Assembly (NCBI GenBank): GCA_029268385.1
Contig: JAQWPG010000010.1
Location: 23,912 to 87,911 of the forward strand
Direction: 5' to 3'
DNA length: 64,000 bases
From: Gammaproteobacteria bacterium
Lineage (GTDB): Bacteria > Pseudomonadota > Gammaproteobacteria > Poriferisulfidales > GCA-002705445
In this document: piece after piece, positions 10,214 to 20,235 of the stretch
Numbering within the stretch: position 1 is the stretch's first letter
Layout of the letters: each line of letters opens with the position of its first letter
Translations under genes and position numbers: made by a program
Notes under the pieces: generated by a model
Told to the model about the DNA's origin: nothing
Seen by the model: the letters and a program-made list of their open reading frames with translations, nothing else
Databases searched by the model: none

Positions 10214-10693
10214 TTACCTTCTCTGAGATTTTGCAGCTTGGTCTGCTAATATTTCACTTTCATATTTATCACCAATTTTTAAAAGATCCCCTTTTTTTAA
10301 AATATTTTCTCCGCGCTCTTCAAAATGGTATTCAAATATCCTTGTCTCAACAATTGCATCAACAGGGCATGCTTCTTCACAAAAGCCGCAAAAGATACAT
10401 TTAAATAAATCAATATCATATTTTGTAGTTCTTCTTGTACCATCATTTCTTTCTTCAGTATCAATTGTAATTGCTAATGCTGGGCAAACTGCTTCACATA
10501 ATTTACAACCTATACATCTCTCTTCGCCGCTTGGGTATCTTCTCAAAGCATGAAGTCCTCTGAACCTAGGAGATTGAGGAGCTTTTTCTTCAGGATAATG
10601 TAAAGTAATTTTCTTTTTAAACATATTAAGTAACGTTACCTTAAGACCAAGCAACAACTCGTAAAGAAAAAAACTTTTGAAAAAGTTTTTCAT
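10214..10693 (-). CDS. nuoI: NADH-quinone oxidoreductase subunit I (2 x 4Fe-4S)
   Basis: 159 residues. Two ferredoxin-type motifs, [12 protein letters not shown] and [12 protein letters not shown], bind clusters N6a and N6b that pass electrons from the peripheral arm toward NuoB. An upstream in-frame start (10717) would overlap nuoH by 28 bases. The ATG at 10693 is preferred because AAGGAG lies 8 bases before it and it overlaps the nuoH stop as ATGA. The N-terminal amphipathic helix that docks on the membrane arm is retained. Confidence 0.96.
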   Translation of the reverse strand: MKNFFKSFFLYELLLGLKVTLLNMFKKKITLHYPEEKAPQSPRFRGLHALRRYPSGEERCIGCKLCEAVCPALAITIDTEERNDGTRRTTKYDIDLFKCIFCGFCEEACPVDAIVETRIFEYHFEERGENILKKGDLLKIGDKYESEILADQAAKSQRR

Positions 10694-11802
10694 AAAACTA
10701 CTCCTTGAGCAAACCATGGTTCAACTTCATAGTATATAAATATCATTTCCACAAAAATCCATACCAATGTTATAGGGATTAAGATTTTCCAACCTAGTCT
10801 CATAATTTGATCATATCGATATCTAGGAAAAGTTGCTCTAAACCATATAAAACAAAACATAAAGAAAAATGTTTTTATAATAAACCAATGAATACCATCG
10901 TTTATTAAAAATAATAAAATATTATTTACAAAGCCATTTAATTCAAAATTACCCAGGCTACTTATATTAAATGGCGAAAGCCAACCTCCAAAAAATAAAA
11001 TTGTTGTTAAAGCTGATATCAATATCATATTTGCATATTCTGCTATGAAAAATACAGCGAAACCCATTCCCGAATACTCAACATGAAATCCTGCCACTAA
11101 TTCTGACTCACCTTCTGCCACATCAAATGGCGCCCTATTTGTTTCTGCAACCCCTGAGATAAAATAAATTATAAACAAAGGAAACAAAGGAACCCAAAAC
11201 CAATGAAACACAGATCCTTTTTGACTATCTATTATGTCGCCAAGATTTAAGCTTCCAGATACCATTATTACCCCAACAAGCGCAAAACCCATTGCAATTT
11301 CATAAGCTATAATAAGAGATGCCGACCTCATGGCGCCAAGTAATGCATATTTTGAATTTGAAGCCCAACCTGCGATTATAATTCCATATATTCCTAATGA
11401 AGTCATAGCTAGAACATATAGTAAGCCAGCATTTATATCCGAAAGAACCATCACGCTGTCAAAAGGAATAACAGCCCAAGCTGCAAAAGCAACAGTAAAA
11501 GTTATAACTGGAGCAAGTAGAAATAAAAACTTGTTTGAATCTGTTGGAATTACAATTTCTTTAAAAAATAATTTTACACCGTCTGCAAATGGTTGTAACA
11601 ATCCTTTAGGCCCAACTACATTTGGACCAAGCCTTCCTTGCATTGATGCGATAATTTTCCTTTCTGCATAGGTGTAATAAGCAACGACTATTAATAATGG
11701 CACCATAATTATACCAATCAATATTAATGTATGGGGTAATACACTTAACTCATTGTAATAAGTAATAGTTGTATTTAAAATATTTTTTATATAGTCATAC
11801 AT
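10690..11802 (-). CDS. nuoH: NADH-quinone oxidoreductase subunit H
   Basis: 370 residues, about eight membrane helices, the subunit that forms the quinone entry chamber with NuoB and NuoD. Family signatures: [20 protein letters not shown] (about residues 45-64) and [20 protein letters not shown] (first quinone-site loop with clustered acidic residues). A TTG at 11808 is also open, but the ATG at 11802 is preferred; neither has a clear ribosome binding site. The start lies inside the end of nuoG (8-base overlap), indicating coupling. Confidence 0.95.
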   Translation of the reverse strand: MYDYIKNILNTTITYYNELSVLPHTLILIGIIMVPLLIVVAYYTYAERKIIASMQGRLGPNVVGPKGLLQPFADGVKLFFKEIVIPTDSNKFLFLLAPVITFTVAFAAWAVIPFDSVMVLSDINAGLLYVLAMTSLGIYGIIIAGWASNSKYALLGAMRSASLIIAYEIAMGFALVGVIMVSGSLNLGDIIDSQKGSVFHWFWVPLFPLFIIYFISGVAETNRAPFDVAEGESELVAGFHVEYSGMGFAVFFIAEYANMILISALTTILFFGGWLSPFNISSLGNFELNGFVNNILLFLINDGIHWFIIKTFFFMFCFIWFRATFPRYRYDQIMRLGWKILIPITLVWIFVEMIFIYYEVEPWFAQGVVL

Positions 11803-14161
11803 TTTCAATAATTATTGGTTGGTGTTGTTTTCCAAGGTCATAATGTTCTTTATTTGAGTTAGCAATATAAATACAATCATCTGAAACATTATCGTCAATA
11901 ACTAACTCAGCTAATAAAGTATTATCGCCCTGCTTAACTATCACTTTGTTTTTAGATAAATCTATATTATTTTGCTCTAAGGTTTTTTTATTCACACTAA
12001 CAAAGTTCTTATTCGAATTAACTTTATTCAAAGATGAAGATCTTCTTACTATATTATCCACATAATAACTATTGCATGAGCCAGATCTTATGAGAGTATT
12101 TTCATTCGAATCTTTTTTCATCTTAATATCTTTATATTCTTTCCCAACAAAAGACTTATAATTTCTAATAGCTTGATCTGCTTCATTTAGAATATCAAGA
12201 TAATCTAATGAGTTATCAATATTTGCACCATGAATTAACCGTAATTTTGTTAAAATTTTCCAGCCTTCTTTTGACATATGATGTGGTTTACAACTTTGCG
12301 CAAAAGATTGCCACGTACCTTCAATATTTACATAGGTTCCAGGGCTTTCAAAAGTTGTAGCTAAAGGCAGAATAACATCATAAAGATTTTTATCTTCTTC
12401 AGTAATAAAACTACTTATTCCTAAAACAAACTTTGCGTTTGATAAAGATTTTTTTAGTTCAGAATAATGATAGAAGTCTATAAAGTCTAAATTATAAATT
12501 ATATAGCATTCTAAGTGCTCATTAATAGAATCAAAAACATTGAAACCAATATTTCTACTATTTTTCATCCCCTCAATTTTATTTGGCACACATCCAGAAA
12601 GCCATGCACCTGCTTCATTACTTCTATTGCTTAAAAACCCTCTATTAGATTTTGTCAAAACTGAAATGATATTAGTTAGGATCTTCAAATCTTCGTAATC
12701 TGGATGACTATTTAAATTAGACCCCAAGAGAATTAAAGAGTTAGTCGTTAGGAGGTCATTGCTAATTTCTATAATTTTTTTGTTTGTTAATCCTTTAAAA
12801 TTTTTCTTTATATCGTCAGGTAAAATAAATTTATTTAGCGTTTTATCATTTACTGTAATAACTGTTAAGTACTCAATAATATCTATTAAAGTTTCGTATA
12901 ATGATCTAGGTTTTATTAATAAAGAAATATTCGTATCAAAGTTATACTTATAACTATAGGTATGTATTGAATTAATTTTTGCATTTTTTAAAAAAGATTT
13001 TCTTACTTTATGGGCCAGAATTGGCTGGTCGTAAGTTAGATTACTATCAATAAGTAATACGGAGTTGCTGTTTTCAATTTCTTCAATTGGGATATCTATT
13101 TCTGGGAAAATATCATCTTTTTTATAGCTAAATTTATTTTGAGAAACTCTGTGATCAATATTATTGATATTATTTTCTCTCAACCATTTTTGGAACAAAT
13201 ATTGTTCCTCAATAGTTGAATTAGCACTTATAAATCCAGCAGATTTATTAAACTTAATTTTACTTATGCTATCTTTAATGATATCAAATGCTTGTTCCCA
13301 TTCAACTTCAACATGTCTACCGTTGATTTTTGCGATTGGTTTTTTTATTCTATCGCTGTGACCCAAAGCTTCGTAAGAAAATCTATCTCTATCGGAAATC
13401 CAAACTTCATTTATTTTTTTGTTTTCATGTGGCACTACTCTAAAAATACTATTATCCAAAACATGTATATTCATATTTGAGCCAACACAATCATGTGGTG
13501 ATATATGTTTTACCTCTTCAAGTTCCCAAGTTCTTCCCTTCATATGAGATGGTGCTGCATTTAACGCTCCTACAGGACATATATCTATCATATTTCCAGA
13601 CATTGGAGAATTTATTGCAGATGTTAAATAAGTTCTAATCTCCATACCCTCACCTCTACCTATCGCACCAAACTCCTTAATCCCAGCTATTTCTTCGCCA
13701 AATCTTACGCACCTAGTACAATGAATACATCTAGTCATATTAGTTTTAATAAGAGGGCCAATTTTATAATCTATAACAACTCTCTTTTCTTGCTCATATC
13801 TTGATTTTACTCTCCCATGCATCAGTGCTTGGTCTTGTAATTCACACATACCTCCTTGATCACAAACTGGGCAATCAAGAGGGTGGTTGATTAATAAAAA
13901 TTCCATAGTATTTTTTTGCGAATCTACAGCAAGTTTAGATTTTGTAAAGTACTCCTGGTTTTCTAGGGCTGGTGTTGAGCACGCTGGTTGGGGTTTACCC
14001 ACACCAACTTGTTCAATTAAGCACATTCTGCAGTTTGCTGCTATAGAGAGTTTGTCATGATAACAAAACCTTGGAATGTGAATTCCATTTCTATCAGCTA
14101 TCTGTATCAAAGTCTCACCTTTATTAAAGCTGCATTCTTTATTATTGATTTTAATCTTCAT
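11795..14161 (-). CDS. nuoG: NADH-quinone oxidoreductase subunit G (iron-sulfur, molybdopterin-family fold)
   Basis: 788 residues. The N-terminal 2Fe-2S domain has [10 protein letters not shown] with C34, plus the His/Cys-binding [11 protein letters not shown]. 4Fe-4S motifs [12 protein letters not shown] and [10 protein letters not shown] follow, then a 4Fe-4S Mo/W bis-MGD region and a degenerate oxidoreductase domain to the end. It relays electrons from NuoF/NuoE toward NuoI. The C-terminal half is rich in Asn/Lys/Ile and poorly conserved, consistent with no cofactor there. Starts 4 bases into the end of nuoF. Confidence 0.96.
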   Translation of the reverse strand: MKIKINNKECSFNKGETLIQIADRNGIHIPRFCYHDKLSIAANCRMCLIEQVGVGKPQPACSTPALENQEYFTKSKLAVDSQKNTMEFLLINHPLDCPVCDQGGMCELQDQALMHGRVKSRYEQEKRVVIDYKIGPLIKTNMTRCIHCTRCVRFGEEIAGIKEFGAIGRGEGMEIRTYLTSAINSPMSGNMIDICPVGALNAAPSHMKGRTWELEEVKHISPHDCVGSNMNIHVLDNSIFRVVPHENKKINEVWISDRDRFSYEALGHSDRIKKPIAKINGRHVEVEWEQAFDIIKDSISKIKFNKSAGFISANSTIEEQYLFQKWLRENNINNIDHRVSQNKFSYKKDDIFPEIDIPIEEIENSNSVLLIDSNLTYDQPILAHKVRKSFLKNAKINSIHTYSYKYNFDTNISLLIKPRSLYETLIDIIEYLTVITVNDKTLNKFILPDDIKKNFKGLTNKKIIEISNDLLTTNSLILLGSNLNSHPDYEDLKILTNIISVLTKSNRGFLSNRSNEAGAWLSGCVPNKIEGMKNSRNIGFNVFDSINEHLECYIIYNLDFIDFYHYSELKKSLSNAKFVLGISSFITEEDKNLYDVILPLATTFESPGTYVNIEGTWQSFAQSCKPHHMSKEGWKILTKLRLIHGANIDNSLDYLDILNEADQAIRNYKSFVGKEYKDIKMKKDSNENTLIRSGSCNSYYVDNIVRRSSSLNKVNSNKNFVSVNKKTLEQNNIDLSKNKVIVKQGDNTLLAELVIDDNVSDDCIYIANSNKEHYDLGKQHQPIIIENV

Positions 14162-15489
14162 TTTTTATGCAATACAAACTCTTTATTATTATTTTTCTCT
14201 TGGTATAAATCTTCTTCTTTTTTATCTTTAATATACTTCAAAAACTCTTCTTTATAATTTTTCATAAAACTCTCAACCGGCATTGCTGCAGCGTCTCCTA
14301 AAGCACATATAGTACTTCCTGAAATCATTTTTGGTATTGATTCTAAAGTTTTTATATCATCTAGATTTCCATTTCCACATAATATTTTATCAATAATTTT
14401 AAACATCCAGCCAGTACCCTCTCGGCATGGTGTGCACTGACCGCACGATTCAGAGTAATAGAATCTCGCGATCCTATGAATTACTTCAACCATATTTGTG
14501 TCTTCATCCATCACTATAACTGCTCCTGATCCGAGCATAGACCCAGCTTGAGATATAGATTCATAATCCATATTTGTTTCAAGCATGACTTCTCCTGGAA
14601 CTACTGGCACTGAAGACCCCCCGGGTATAACTGCTTTAATTTTTTTTCCATTTTTCATTCCGCCTGCTAACTCAAGGAGTTTTTTAAATGGTGTTCCAAG
14701 TGGAATTTCGAAGTTACCAGGTTTGTTAACATGTCCTGATACAGAAAAACATTTAAAACCCGGACTATCTTTTGTTCCTACAGAATTAAACCATTCTGGG
14801 CCATTCTCCATAATCTTAGGTATTGATGCTAAAGTTTCAACGTTATTTATAATTGTTGGAGAACCAAAAAGGCCTTTTACAGCTGGGAAAGGTGGCTTAA
14901 ATCTTGGGAAACCTTTTTTTCCTTCAATAGATTCAAGCATGGCAGTTTCTTCACCAACAATATATGCGCCGGCACCAATTAAGTCATGAATCTCAATATT
15001 AATACTTGTATTTAATACATTTTTACCAATAAATTTATTTTTATAGGCCTCATCAAGAGCTACTTTAAAACTAGAATAAACATCATCAATAAATTCACCC
15101 CTAAGATAGCAATATGCAGTATCTGCACCAATAGCATAACTAGCAATCAACATTCCCTCTATAAGAGCATGAGGGTTATATCTTAGAATATCTCTATCTT
15201 TACATGTTCCAGGTTCTGACTCGTCAGCGTTACAAACAAGATATTTGATTTCTTCAGAGTCTTGATTTATAAAACTCCATTTTCTTCCAGTTGGAAATCC
15301 AGCACCACCTCTTCCTCTAAGACCTGATTTCATAACAGTTTCAATTATTTCCTTTTTATCGTAAGCGCTTAAAACAATATTTTTCCATGTAGAATAACCA
15401 CCCAAACTTACGTAGGTTTCAAAACTATTAGGATTATCTTTTGATAATGTTGAATAACACAATTCATTTATCCTGATATTATTTTTCAT
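14158..15489 (-). CDS. nuoF: NADH-quinone oxidoreductase subunit F (NADH and FMN binding)
   Basis: 443 residues from the ATG. The glycine-rich FMN/NADH site GLRGRGGAGFPTGRKW is near residue 54, and the N3 4Fe-4S ligands are in ESCGQCTPCREGTGW near residue 345. It accepts hydride from NADH and feeds electrons to the Fe-S chain. A TTG two codons earlier is possible; the ATG at 15489 is chosen as the ordinary codon. It overlaps the end of nuoE by 11 bases. Confidence 0.96.
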   Translation of the reverse strand: MKNNIRINELCYSTLSKDNPNSFETYVSLGGYSTWKNIVLSAYDKKEIIETVMKSGLRGRGGAGFPTGRKWSFINQDSEEIKYLVCNADESEPGTCKDRDILRYNPHALIEGMLIASYAIGADTAYCYLRGEFIDDVYSSFKVALDEAYKNKFIGKNVLNTSINIEIHDLIGAGAYIVGEETAMLESIEGKKGFPRFKPPFPAVKGLFGSPTIINNVETLASIPKIMENGPEWFNSVGTKDSPGFKCFSVSGHVNKPGNFEIPLGTPFKKLLELAGGMKNGKKIKAVIPGGSSVPVVPGEVMLETNMDYESISQAGSMLGSGAVIVMDEDTNMVEVIHRIARFYYSESCGQCTPCREGTGWMFKIIDKILCGNGNLDDIKTLESIPKMISGSTICALGDAAAMPVESFMKNYKEEFLKYIKDKKEEDLYQEKNNNKEFVLHKK

Positions 15490-15976
15490 CTTCAATATCT
15501 CTAATTATTTTATCTATTTTATCTTTTGTTAAGTTTTCATAATATTTATGATTAACCTGCATCATTGGAGCTCCAGCACAAGCCGCTAGACATTCTCTCT
15601 CATCCTTTAGAAAAAATTTATCTGAAGATTTTCCAACCTTAATATTAAGTTTTTTTTCAAGATAAGATAAAATTTCATCTGAGCCGTTTAGCATACAGGA
15701 AACATTCGTGCACACAGATATAGTATGTTTTCCTATTTTTTCTAATTCAAACATGGAATAAAAAGCTGCAACTTCGTAAACATCTATTTTTTTTACATCT
15801 AATAGTCTTGCCACAGAATCAATATGTATAGTTTTAATATATTTATTTTCTTTCTGAATCTGATGAAGAGCAAAAATAATTGCAGGTTTTTTTTCTCCGT
15901 GAGGAAATTTTAACAACCATTTATTAATTTTTACACAAATCTCGCTTGGTATATTATAAAAATTATTATCATTCAT
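15479..15976 (-). CDS. nuoE: NADH-quinone oxidoreductase subunit E (2Fe-2S)
   Basis: 165 residues, thioredoxin-like 2Fe-2S ferredoxin. The four ligands are visible as CTNVSC (about residues 89-94) and CLAACAGAP (about 131-139). It forms the NADH dehydrogenase module with NuoF and NuoG and holds cluster N1a. The start is 5 bases after nuoD. Confidence 0.96.
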   Translation of the reverse strand: MNDNNFYNIPSEICVKINKWLLKFPHGEKKPAIIFALHQIQKENKYIKTIHIDSVARLLDVKKIDVYEVAAFYSMFELEKIGKHTISVCTNVSCMLNGSDEILSYLEKKLNIKVGKSSDKFFLKDERECLAACAGAPMMQVNHKYYENLTKDKIDKIIRDIEDEK

Positions 15977-15981
15977 AAAAT

Positions 15982-17235
15982 TTACCTATCAATTTCTCCA
16001 AAAACAATATCTTGGGTTCCTATGACTGCAACAACATCTGATATCATGTGTCCAGCTACCATTTCATTTAAAGCCGCCAAATGCGGGAACCCTGGTGCTC
16101 TTATTTTCAATCTATATGGTTTGTTTGAGCCATCAGATATTAATGTTACTCCAAACTCACCTTTTGGATGCTCAACTGCGCTATATACTTGTCCCTTCGG
16201 AATACAATAACCTTCTGTAAAAAGTTTAAAATGATAAATAAGTGACTCCATATCTTCCTTTACCGCATCTCTACTTGGAGGTGTTATTTTGTTATTATCT
16301 GAGATAACTTCTCCTTCGTTATTTTTCAACCATTCAACACACTGTTTGATAATTTTATTTGACTGCCTCATTTCTTCTATTCTTACCAAATATCTATCAT
16401 AACAATCACCATTTGTTCCAATTGGAATATCAAACTTAATATCTTTATAAACTTCATAAGGTTGTTTTTTTCGAAGATCCCAAGCAACACCTGACCCCCT
16501 TAGCATTGGCCCAGTGAATCCAAGCTGCAGCGCTCTTTCTTTTGAAATAATTCCAATGTCTACTGTTCTTTGCTTCCAAATTCTATTGTCGGTTAATAGA
16601 GTCTCATATTCGTCAATACATTTTGGGAACCTATCTGAAAAATTGTCAATAAAATCTAACAAAGTTCCTTCTCTTGACTCATTAAGTTTATCAATATCCT
16701 TTTTTGTCTTCCATTTTGTCTCTTCATATCTTGGCATTTTTAAAGGGAGGTCTTTTGCTACACCGCCTGGTCTATAATATGTTGCATGCATCCTAGTGCC
16801 AGATACTGCTTCATAGCAATCCATCAAGTCTTCTCTTTCTCTAAAAGCATATAAAAATACGGACATTGCGCCAATATCTAATGCATGTGCACCCAACCAC
16901 ATTAAATGATTAAGAACTCTTGTTATTTCGTCGAACATTACTCTTATGTATTTTGCTCTAATTGGAACATCTATATCTAGAAGGTTTTCTATAGACATAA
17001 CGTAAGCGTGCTCGTTACTCATCATAGAAACATAATCTAACCTGTCCATATAACCTATACTCTGGTTATAAGGTTTACTTTCTGCTAATTTTTCTGTTCC
17101 TCTATGCAGTAAACCAACATGAGGGTCTGCTCTAACAATAACCTCTCCCTCTAATTCTAAAATTAATCTCAAAACACCATGGGCTGAAGGATGTTGTGGC
17201 CCAAAATTCATTGTGAAGCTTTTAATTTCAGGCAT
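15982..17235 (-). CDS. nuoD: NADH-quinone oxidoreductase subunit D
   Basis: 417 residues, 49-kDa subunit related to the large subunit of NiFe hydrogenases. It begins with the diagnostic [16 protein letters not shown] (His and Tyr region lining the quinone head-group pocket), then [14 protein letters not shown], and ends [13 protein letters not shown] as the family does. NuoC and NuoD are separate genes here, not the fused NuoCD of E. coli. It overlaps nuoC by 8 bases. Confidence 0.97.
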   Translation of the reverse strand: MPEIKSFTMNFGPQHPSAHGVLRLILELEGEVIVRADPHVGLLHRGTEKLAESKPYNQSIGYMDRLDYVSMMSNEHAYVMSIENLLDIDVPIRAKYIRVMFDEITRVLNHLMWLGAHALDIGAMSVFLYAFREREDLMDCYEAVSGTRMHATYYRPGGVAKDLPLKMPRYEETKWKTKKDIDKLNESREGTLLDFIDNFSDRFPKCIDEYETLLTDNRIWKQRTVDIGIISKERALQLGFTGPMLRGSGVAWDLRKKQPYEVYKDIKFDIPIGTNGDCYDRYLVRIEEMRQSNKIIKQCVEWLKNNEGEVISDNNKITPPSRDAVKEDMESLIYHFKLFTEGYCIPKGQVYSAVEHPKGEFGVTLISDGSNKPYRLKIRAPGFPHLAALNEMVAGHMISDVVAVIGTQDIVFGEIDR

Positions 17236-17956
17236 TTTTATCTTCCTTTTCTAAAACTTCTCTAATTACTTTTGGAATTAAAACTCTCGGCTTAATTGTT
17301 ACAGGCTGATAAACAACTCTTTGTTTTTCTAAATCATAATTTACTTCTACATTTCCTATTAAAGGGAAATCTTTTCTTAAAGGGTGCCCAATAAAACCGT
17401 AGTCTGTTAACAGTCTTCTTAGGTCCGGATGATTTATAAATATTATGCCAAGCAAATCGTAAGCCTCACGCTCATACCAATTTGCTGAGGCCCAAATCGT
17501 TGTAGCAGTTGGCAACGAAGGGTTCGTATCATCTTCGCAATAAAACTTGACCTTTAACCTAGTATTTGAGCTTACTGACAATAAATTATATATTATGCCA
17601 AATCTTTTTTTTGGTTGATTAAAATGTGTTTTTGAAGATTCATAAGTATATCTACCACTACTATCTTTCTTGACTCCTCTACTGTAGCCTTTGTTGTTAG
17701 CATTTTTTGCATTCCATTCACTAATTTCATAATCTGAATAATCTACAGCCACAATATCAATCAATGTTTCAAATTTTAAACTTTTATTGTTTTGCAGAAC
17801 GCCCATTACTTCTAAAAATTTTTCATTCTCAAAAATAACTATGTCGTCATCCTCGATAGTAAATTTAAATTTTAATAATTCATTTCCAAAAAGATTTTGC
17901 AAAAGACTATTTTGCTCAATAAATGTTTTCTTTTGTAAATTATTTTTATCATTCAT
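17228..17956 (-). CDS. nuoC: NADH-quinone oxidoreductase subunit C
   Basis: 242 residues, 30-kDa subunit linking NuoD with the rest of the peripheral arm. The family signature [20 protein letters not shown] followed by [10 protein letters not shown] and HPLRKDFPL is clear in the C-terminal half. A GTG three codons upstream (17965) is open, but GGTGA sits about 6 bases before the ATG at 17956, which decides the start. The N-terminal 50 residues are Lys/Asn-rich and variable. Confidence 0.95.
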   Translation of the reverse strand: MNDKNNLQKKTFIEQNSLLQNLFGNELLKFKFTIEDDDIVIFENEKFLEVMGVLQNNKSLKFETLIDIVAVDYSDYEISEWNAKNANNKGYSRGVKKDSSGRYTYESSKTHFNQPKKRFGIIYNLLSVSSNTRLKVKFYCEDDTNPSLPTATTIWASANWYEREAYDLLGIIFINHPDLRRLLTDYGFIGHPLRKDFPLIGNVEVNYDLEKQRVVYQPVTIKPRVLIPKVIREVLEKEDKNA

Positions 17957-17982
17957 ATTCTTCACCGATAAATTTTGTTAAT

Positions 17983-18465
17983 TTATCTCTTAATAGATTT
18001 TTTATTATGTATTTTATTTTTTAGCTGCAAAATTCCATATAACAATGCTTCTGCTGTCGGTGGACAGCCAGGCACGTATATATCTACAGGAATAATTCTG
18101 TCGCAACCTCTTACGACCGAATATGAGTAATGATAGTAACCGCCGCCATTTGCACATGATCCCATTGAAATTACCCATTTTGGGTCAGCCATTTGGTCGT
18201 AAACTTTTCTTAATGCAGGTGCCATTTTATTTACCAATGTGCCCGCTATAATTATAACGTCTGATTGTCTTGGGCTTGGTCTAAACATCATGCCAAATCT
18301 ATCAAGATCGTATCTTGATGCCCCAGCATGCATCATTTCTATAGCACAGCAAGCTAAACCAAAAGTCATAGGCCACATAGATCCAGTATTAGCCCAATTA
18401 ATCAGTTCTTTTGAAGAAGTTGTTACATAACCGTTATTATTATTTAATGATTCTATGATATCCAT
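17983..18465 (-). CDS. nuoB: NADH-quinone oxidoreductase subunit B (cluster N2)
   Basis: 160 residues. The tandem cysteines in [20 protein letters not shown], with [11 protein letters not shown] and [14 protein letters not shown], ligate the terminal cluster N2 that reduces quinone. Length is normal. Second gene of the operon, 3 bases after nuoA and 26 bases before nuoC. Confidence 0.97.
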   Translation of the reverse strand: MDIIESLNNNNGYVTTSSKELINWANTGSMWPMTFGLACCAIEMMHAGASRYDLDRFGMMFRPSPRQSDVIIIAGTLVNKMAPALRKVYDQMADPKWVISMGSCANGGGYYHYSYSVVRGCDRIIPVDIYVPGCPPTAEALLYGILQLKNKIHNKKSIKR

Positions 18466-18468
18466 AAC

Positions 18469-18825
18469 TTAATCCCAATTTAGGGCTCCTTTTTTCCATT
18501 CGTAAATAAAACCGATTATTAATATCAATAAAAAGATACTCATAGAAATTAAACCGCCAACACCTAAACTTTCAAGTGCTACAGCCCACGGAAATAAAAA
18601 TGCTATCTCTAAATCGAAAATAATGAATAATATTGCAACCAAATAAAAACGTATATCAAATTTCATTCTTGCATCACTAAAATTTTCAAAACCACATTCA
18701 TAAGCGGAACTTTTAGCTTCATTTTTCTCGCCTTTGTTTAAAGCTCTTGATGCTAAGATAGGAAGCGCGCCAATAATAATACTAACTATTATGAACAATA
18801 ATATTGGAAAATAGTTATTTAACAT
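18469..18825 (-). CDS. nuoA: NADH-quinone oxidoreductase subunit A
   Basis: 118 residues from the ATG at 18825, with three membrane helices and the conserved loop YECGFENFSDARMKFDIRFYLVAILFIIFDLEIAFLFPW shared by NuoA/ND3 (key Cys-Gly and acidic residues). A TTG at 18885 would add 20 residues; the ATG is chosen because the protein then has the usual length and starts directly with the first membrane helix. No close Shine-Dalgarno is present: AGGT lies about 12 bases upstream. The start region is partly duplicated 82 bases upstream. Confidence 0.92.
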   Translation of the reverse strand: MLNNYFPILLFIIVSIIIGALPILASRALNKGEKNEAKSSAYECGFENFSDARMKFDIRFYLVAILFIIFDLEIAFLFPWAVALESLGVGGLISMSIFLLILIIGFIYEWKKGALNWD

Positions 18826-18913
18826 AATATTTTCGTACCTTTTATTAAAGAAATTTAATATTAACTGAGGATCAATAAAATACAAAAATAAAAAAGTTAT
18901 TTAACATAATATT
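18814..18913 (-). repeat. Direct repeat covering the nuoA start and an upstream copy
   Basis: The 18-base segment AATATTATGTTAAATAAC (minus strand) occurs at 18831-18814, containing the nuoA start codon and its first codons, and again at 18913-18896. Both copies are preceded by AGGT at similar distance. The upstream copy opens a 12-codon frame (18907-18872, MLNNFFIFVFY then TGA) that mimics the NuoA N-terminus MLNNYFPILLF. It looks like a local duplication that left a micro-ORF in the nuo leader. Confidence 0.75.
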
Positions 18914-19042
18914 ATAAACCTACTCAGTGCCTTATAAATTACAACATATAAATAAAATAATACAATAGATTAGCAAGAAAAAGATTTTATGGGGTAATAC
19001 ACACAACCTATATCATATATTAATGATTTTGTATGGTTATTT

Positions 19043-19127
19043 TGGTGCCGATGGCCGGAGTCGAACCGGCACAGCTTTCGCCACTGCCCCCTCAAGACAG
19101 CGTGTCTACCAATTCCACCACATCGGC
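19043..19127 (-). tRNA. tRNA-Leu (GAG)
   Basis: 85 bases with encoded CCA. A perfect 7-bp acceptor (GCCGATG/CATCGGC), a long variable arm (TGGCGAAAGCTG) and the anticodon loop TTGAGGG give anticodon GAG, reading CUC/CUU. The equivalent E. coli gene leuU also lies next to secG. Between it and nuoA (18914-19042) I see only AT-rich leader sequence. Confidence 0.96.
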
Positions 19128-19137
19128 AATGTTAAAA

Positions 19138-19482
19138 TTAATCTGGAATAGAAATATTATCTTGTGAAGTATTATCTTGAGCTGCACCACTTTCACCATT
19201 AACGTCTTCTAGAGAAGAATCATTCGATATGATGACACTATCATCTGAAACTTTACTTTTTGCTAAATAAGCTAAGGCTAGACAATTTAAAAAGAAAAGA
19301 ACAACTAAAAAAGTAGTAAGCTTGGTAATAAAATTCCCAGCACCAGAAGCTCCAAATACTGCGCCAGATGAACCGCCGCCAAACATTCCACTTGCGTCGC
19401 CCTTACCTTGCTGCATAAGAATAAAAAATATTATCAATATAGATAATATTACCGCGACTACCAATAAAATTGTATAAATCAT
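19138..19482 (-). CDS. secG: Protein-export membrane protein SecG
   Basis: 114 residues. Two membrane helices (about 3-25 and 53-73) flank the conserved loop MQQGKGDASGMFGGGSSGAVFGASG, the hallmark of SecG, which assists the SecYE channel in Sec-dependent export. The acidic Ser/Asp/Asn tail is variable. AAGGAA stands well placed before the ATG. It sits between tpiA and tRNA-Leu as in most gammaproteobacteria. Confidence 0.95.
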   Translation of the reverse strand: MIYTILLVVAVILSILIIFFILMQQGKGDASGMFGGGSSGAVFGASGAGNFITKLTTFLVVLFFLNCLALAYLAKSKVSDDSVIISNDSSLEDVNGESGAAQDNTSQDNISIPD

Positions 19483-19491
19483 ATAAGTTCC

Positions 19492-20235
19492 TTAAATTTT
19501 TAGATTACATATTTTTGTAAATTTTTTTGCATCCAGAGAAGCGCCACCTATTAAAACTCCATCAACATATGGTGTTCTAAGTATCTCTTTAATATTTTTA
19601 GAGTTTACGCTACCCCCATAAAGTACCATTATATCTTTTTCTTTCAAAAAAGGGTGGTTTTCTGAGACATAAGTTTTAATAAATCTGTGTATAAAAGAAA
19701 TATCTTTAAGTTCTGGAGTATATCCAGTGCCAATAGCCCAAACTGGCTCATAAGCAACAATAACTTTCTTAGGTTTTATTTTAGGATAGTTTGCCTTATT
19801 GCACAATTCTCTAAGTTGCCTAATAATCTTATCCTTTGTATTATTGCTTTCCTTGTCACTCTTGTCTTCTCCAACACAAAAAATTATCTGGAGATCATTT
19901 GCATAGTATAGATCATTAGAAGTTGAATATGATGTAGAAATTCTAAGCTCAGAATGACCAACAAGAATGTAATGACACCCAGAATCAAAAAACATTTCAC
20001 TGGAATTACCGCTCGTAAATGGTTTGTCACCAACATTGGCATTTAATTTTTGCCCACCCAGATAAAAGTTATTATTATCTATATATGTACTAATTTGGTT
20101 TATATAAAGATCTGGCGGGAAAAAAATTATTTCATGCTCTGTGTTTAAATTATTTTTAAAGTAATCAAAATAATCCTTTATGAATTCTTTACTTCCATTA
20201 TCTTTCCAATTTGCAGCGATAATTTTTTTTATCAT
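19492..20235 (-). CDS. tpiA: Triosephosphate isomerase
   Basis: 247 residues, interconverts dihydroxyacetone phosphate and glyceraldehyde-3-phosphate. Catalytic features: N9 and K11 in AANWKDNG, the histidine in VGHSELR, the base glutamate in AYEPVWAIGTG and the phosphate loop GGSV/GVLIGGASL. The usual GHSERR is GHSELR, a conservative-looking change beside the catalytic His. The start overlaps the glmM stop by 4 bases (ATGA). Confidence 0.97.
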   Translation of the reverse strand: MIKKIIAANWKDNGSKEFIKDYFDYFKNNLNTEHEIIFFPPDLYINQISTYIDNNNFYLGGQKLNANVGDKPFTSGNSSEMFFDSGCHYILVGHSELRISTSYSTSNDLYYANDLQIIFCVGEDKSDKESNNTKDKIIRQLRELCNKANYPKIKPKKVIVAYEPVWAIGTGYTPELKDISFIHRFIKTYVSENHPFLKEKDIMVLYGGSVNSKNIKEILRTPYVDGVLIGGASLDAKKFTKICNLKI

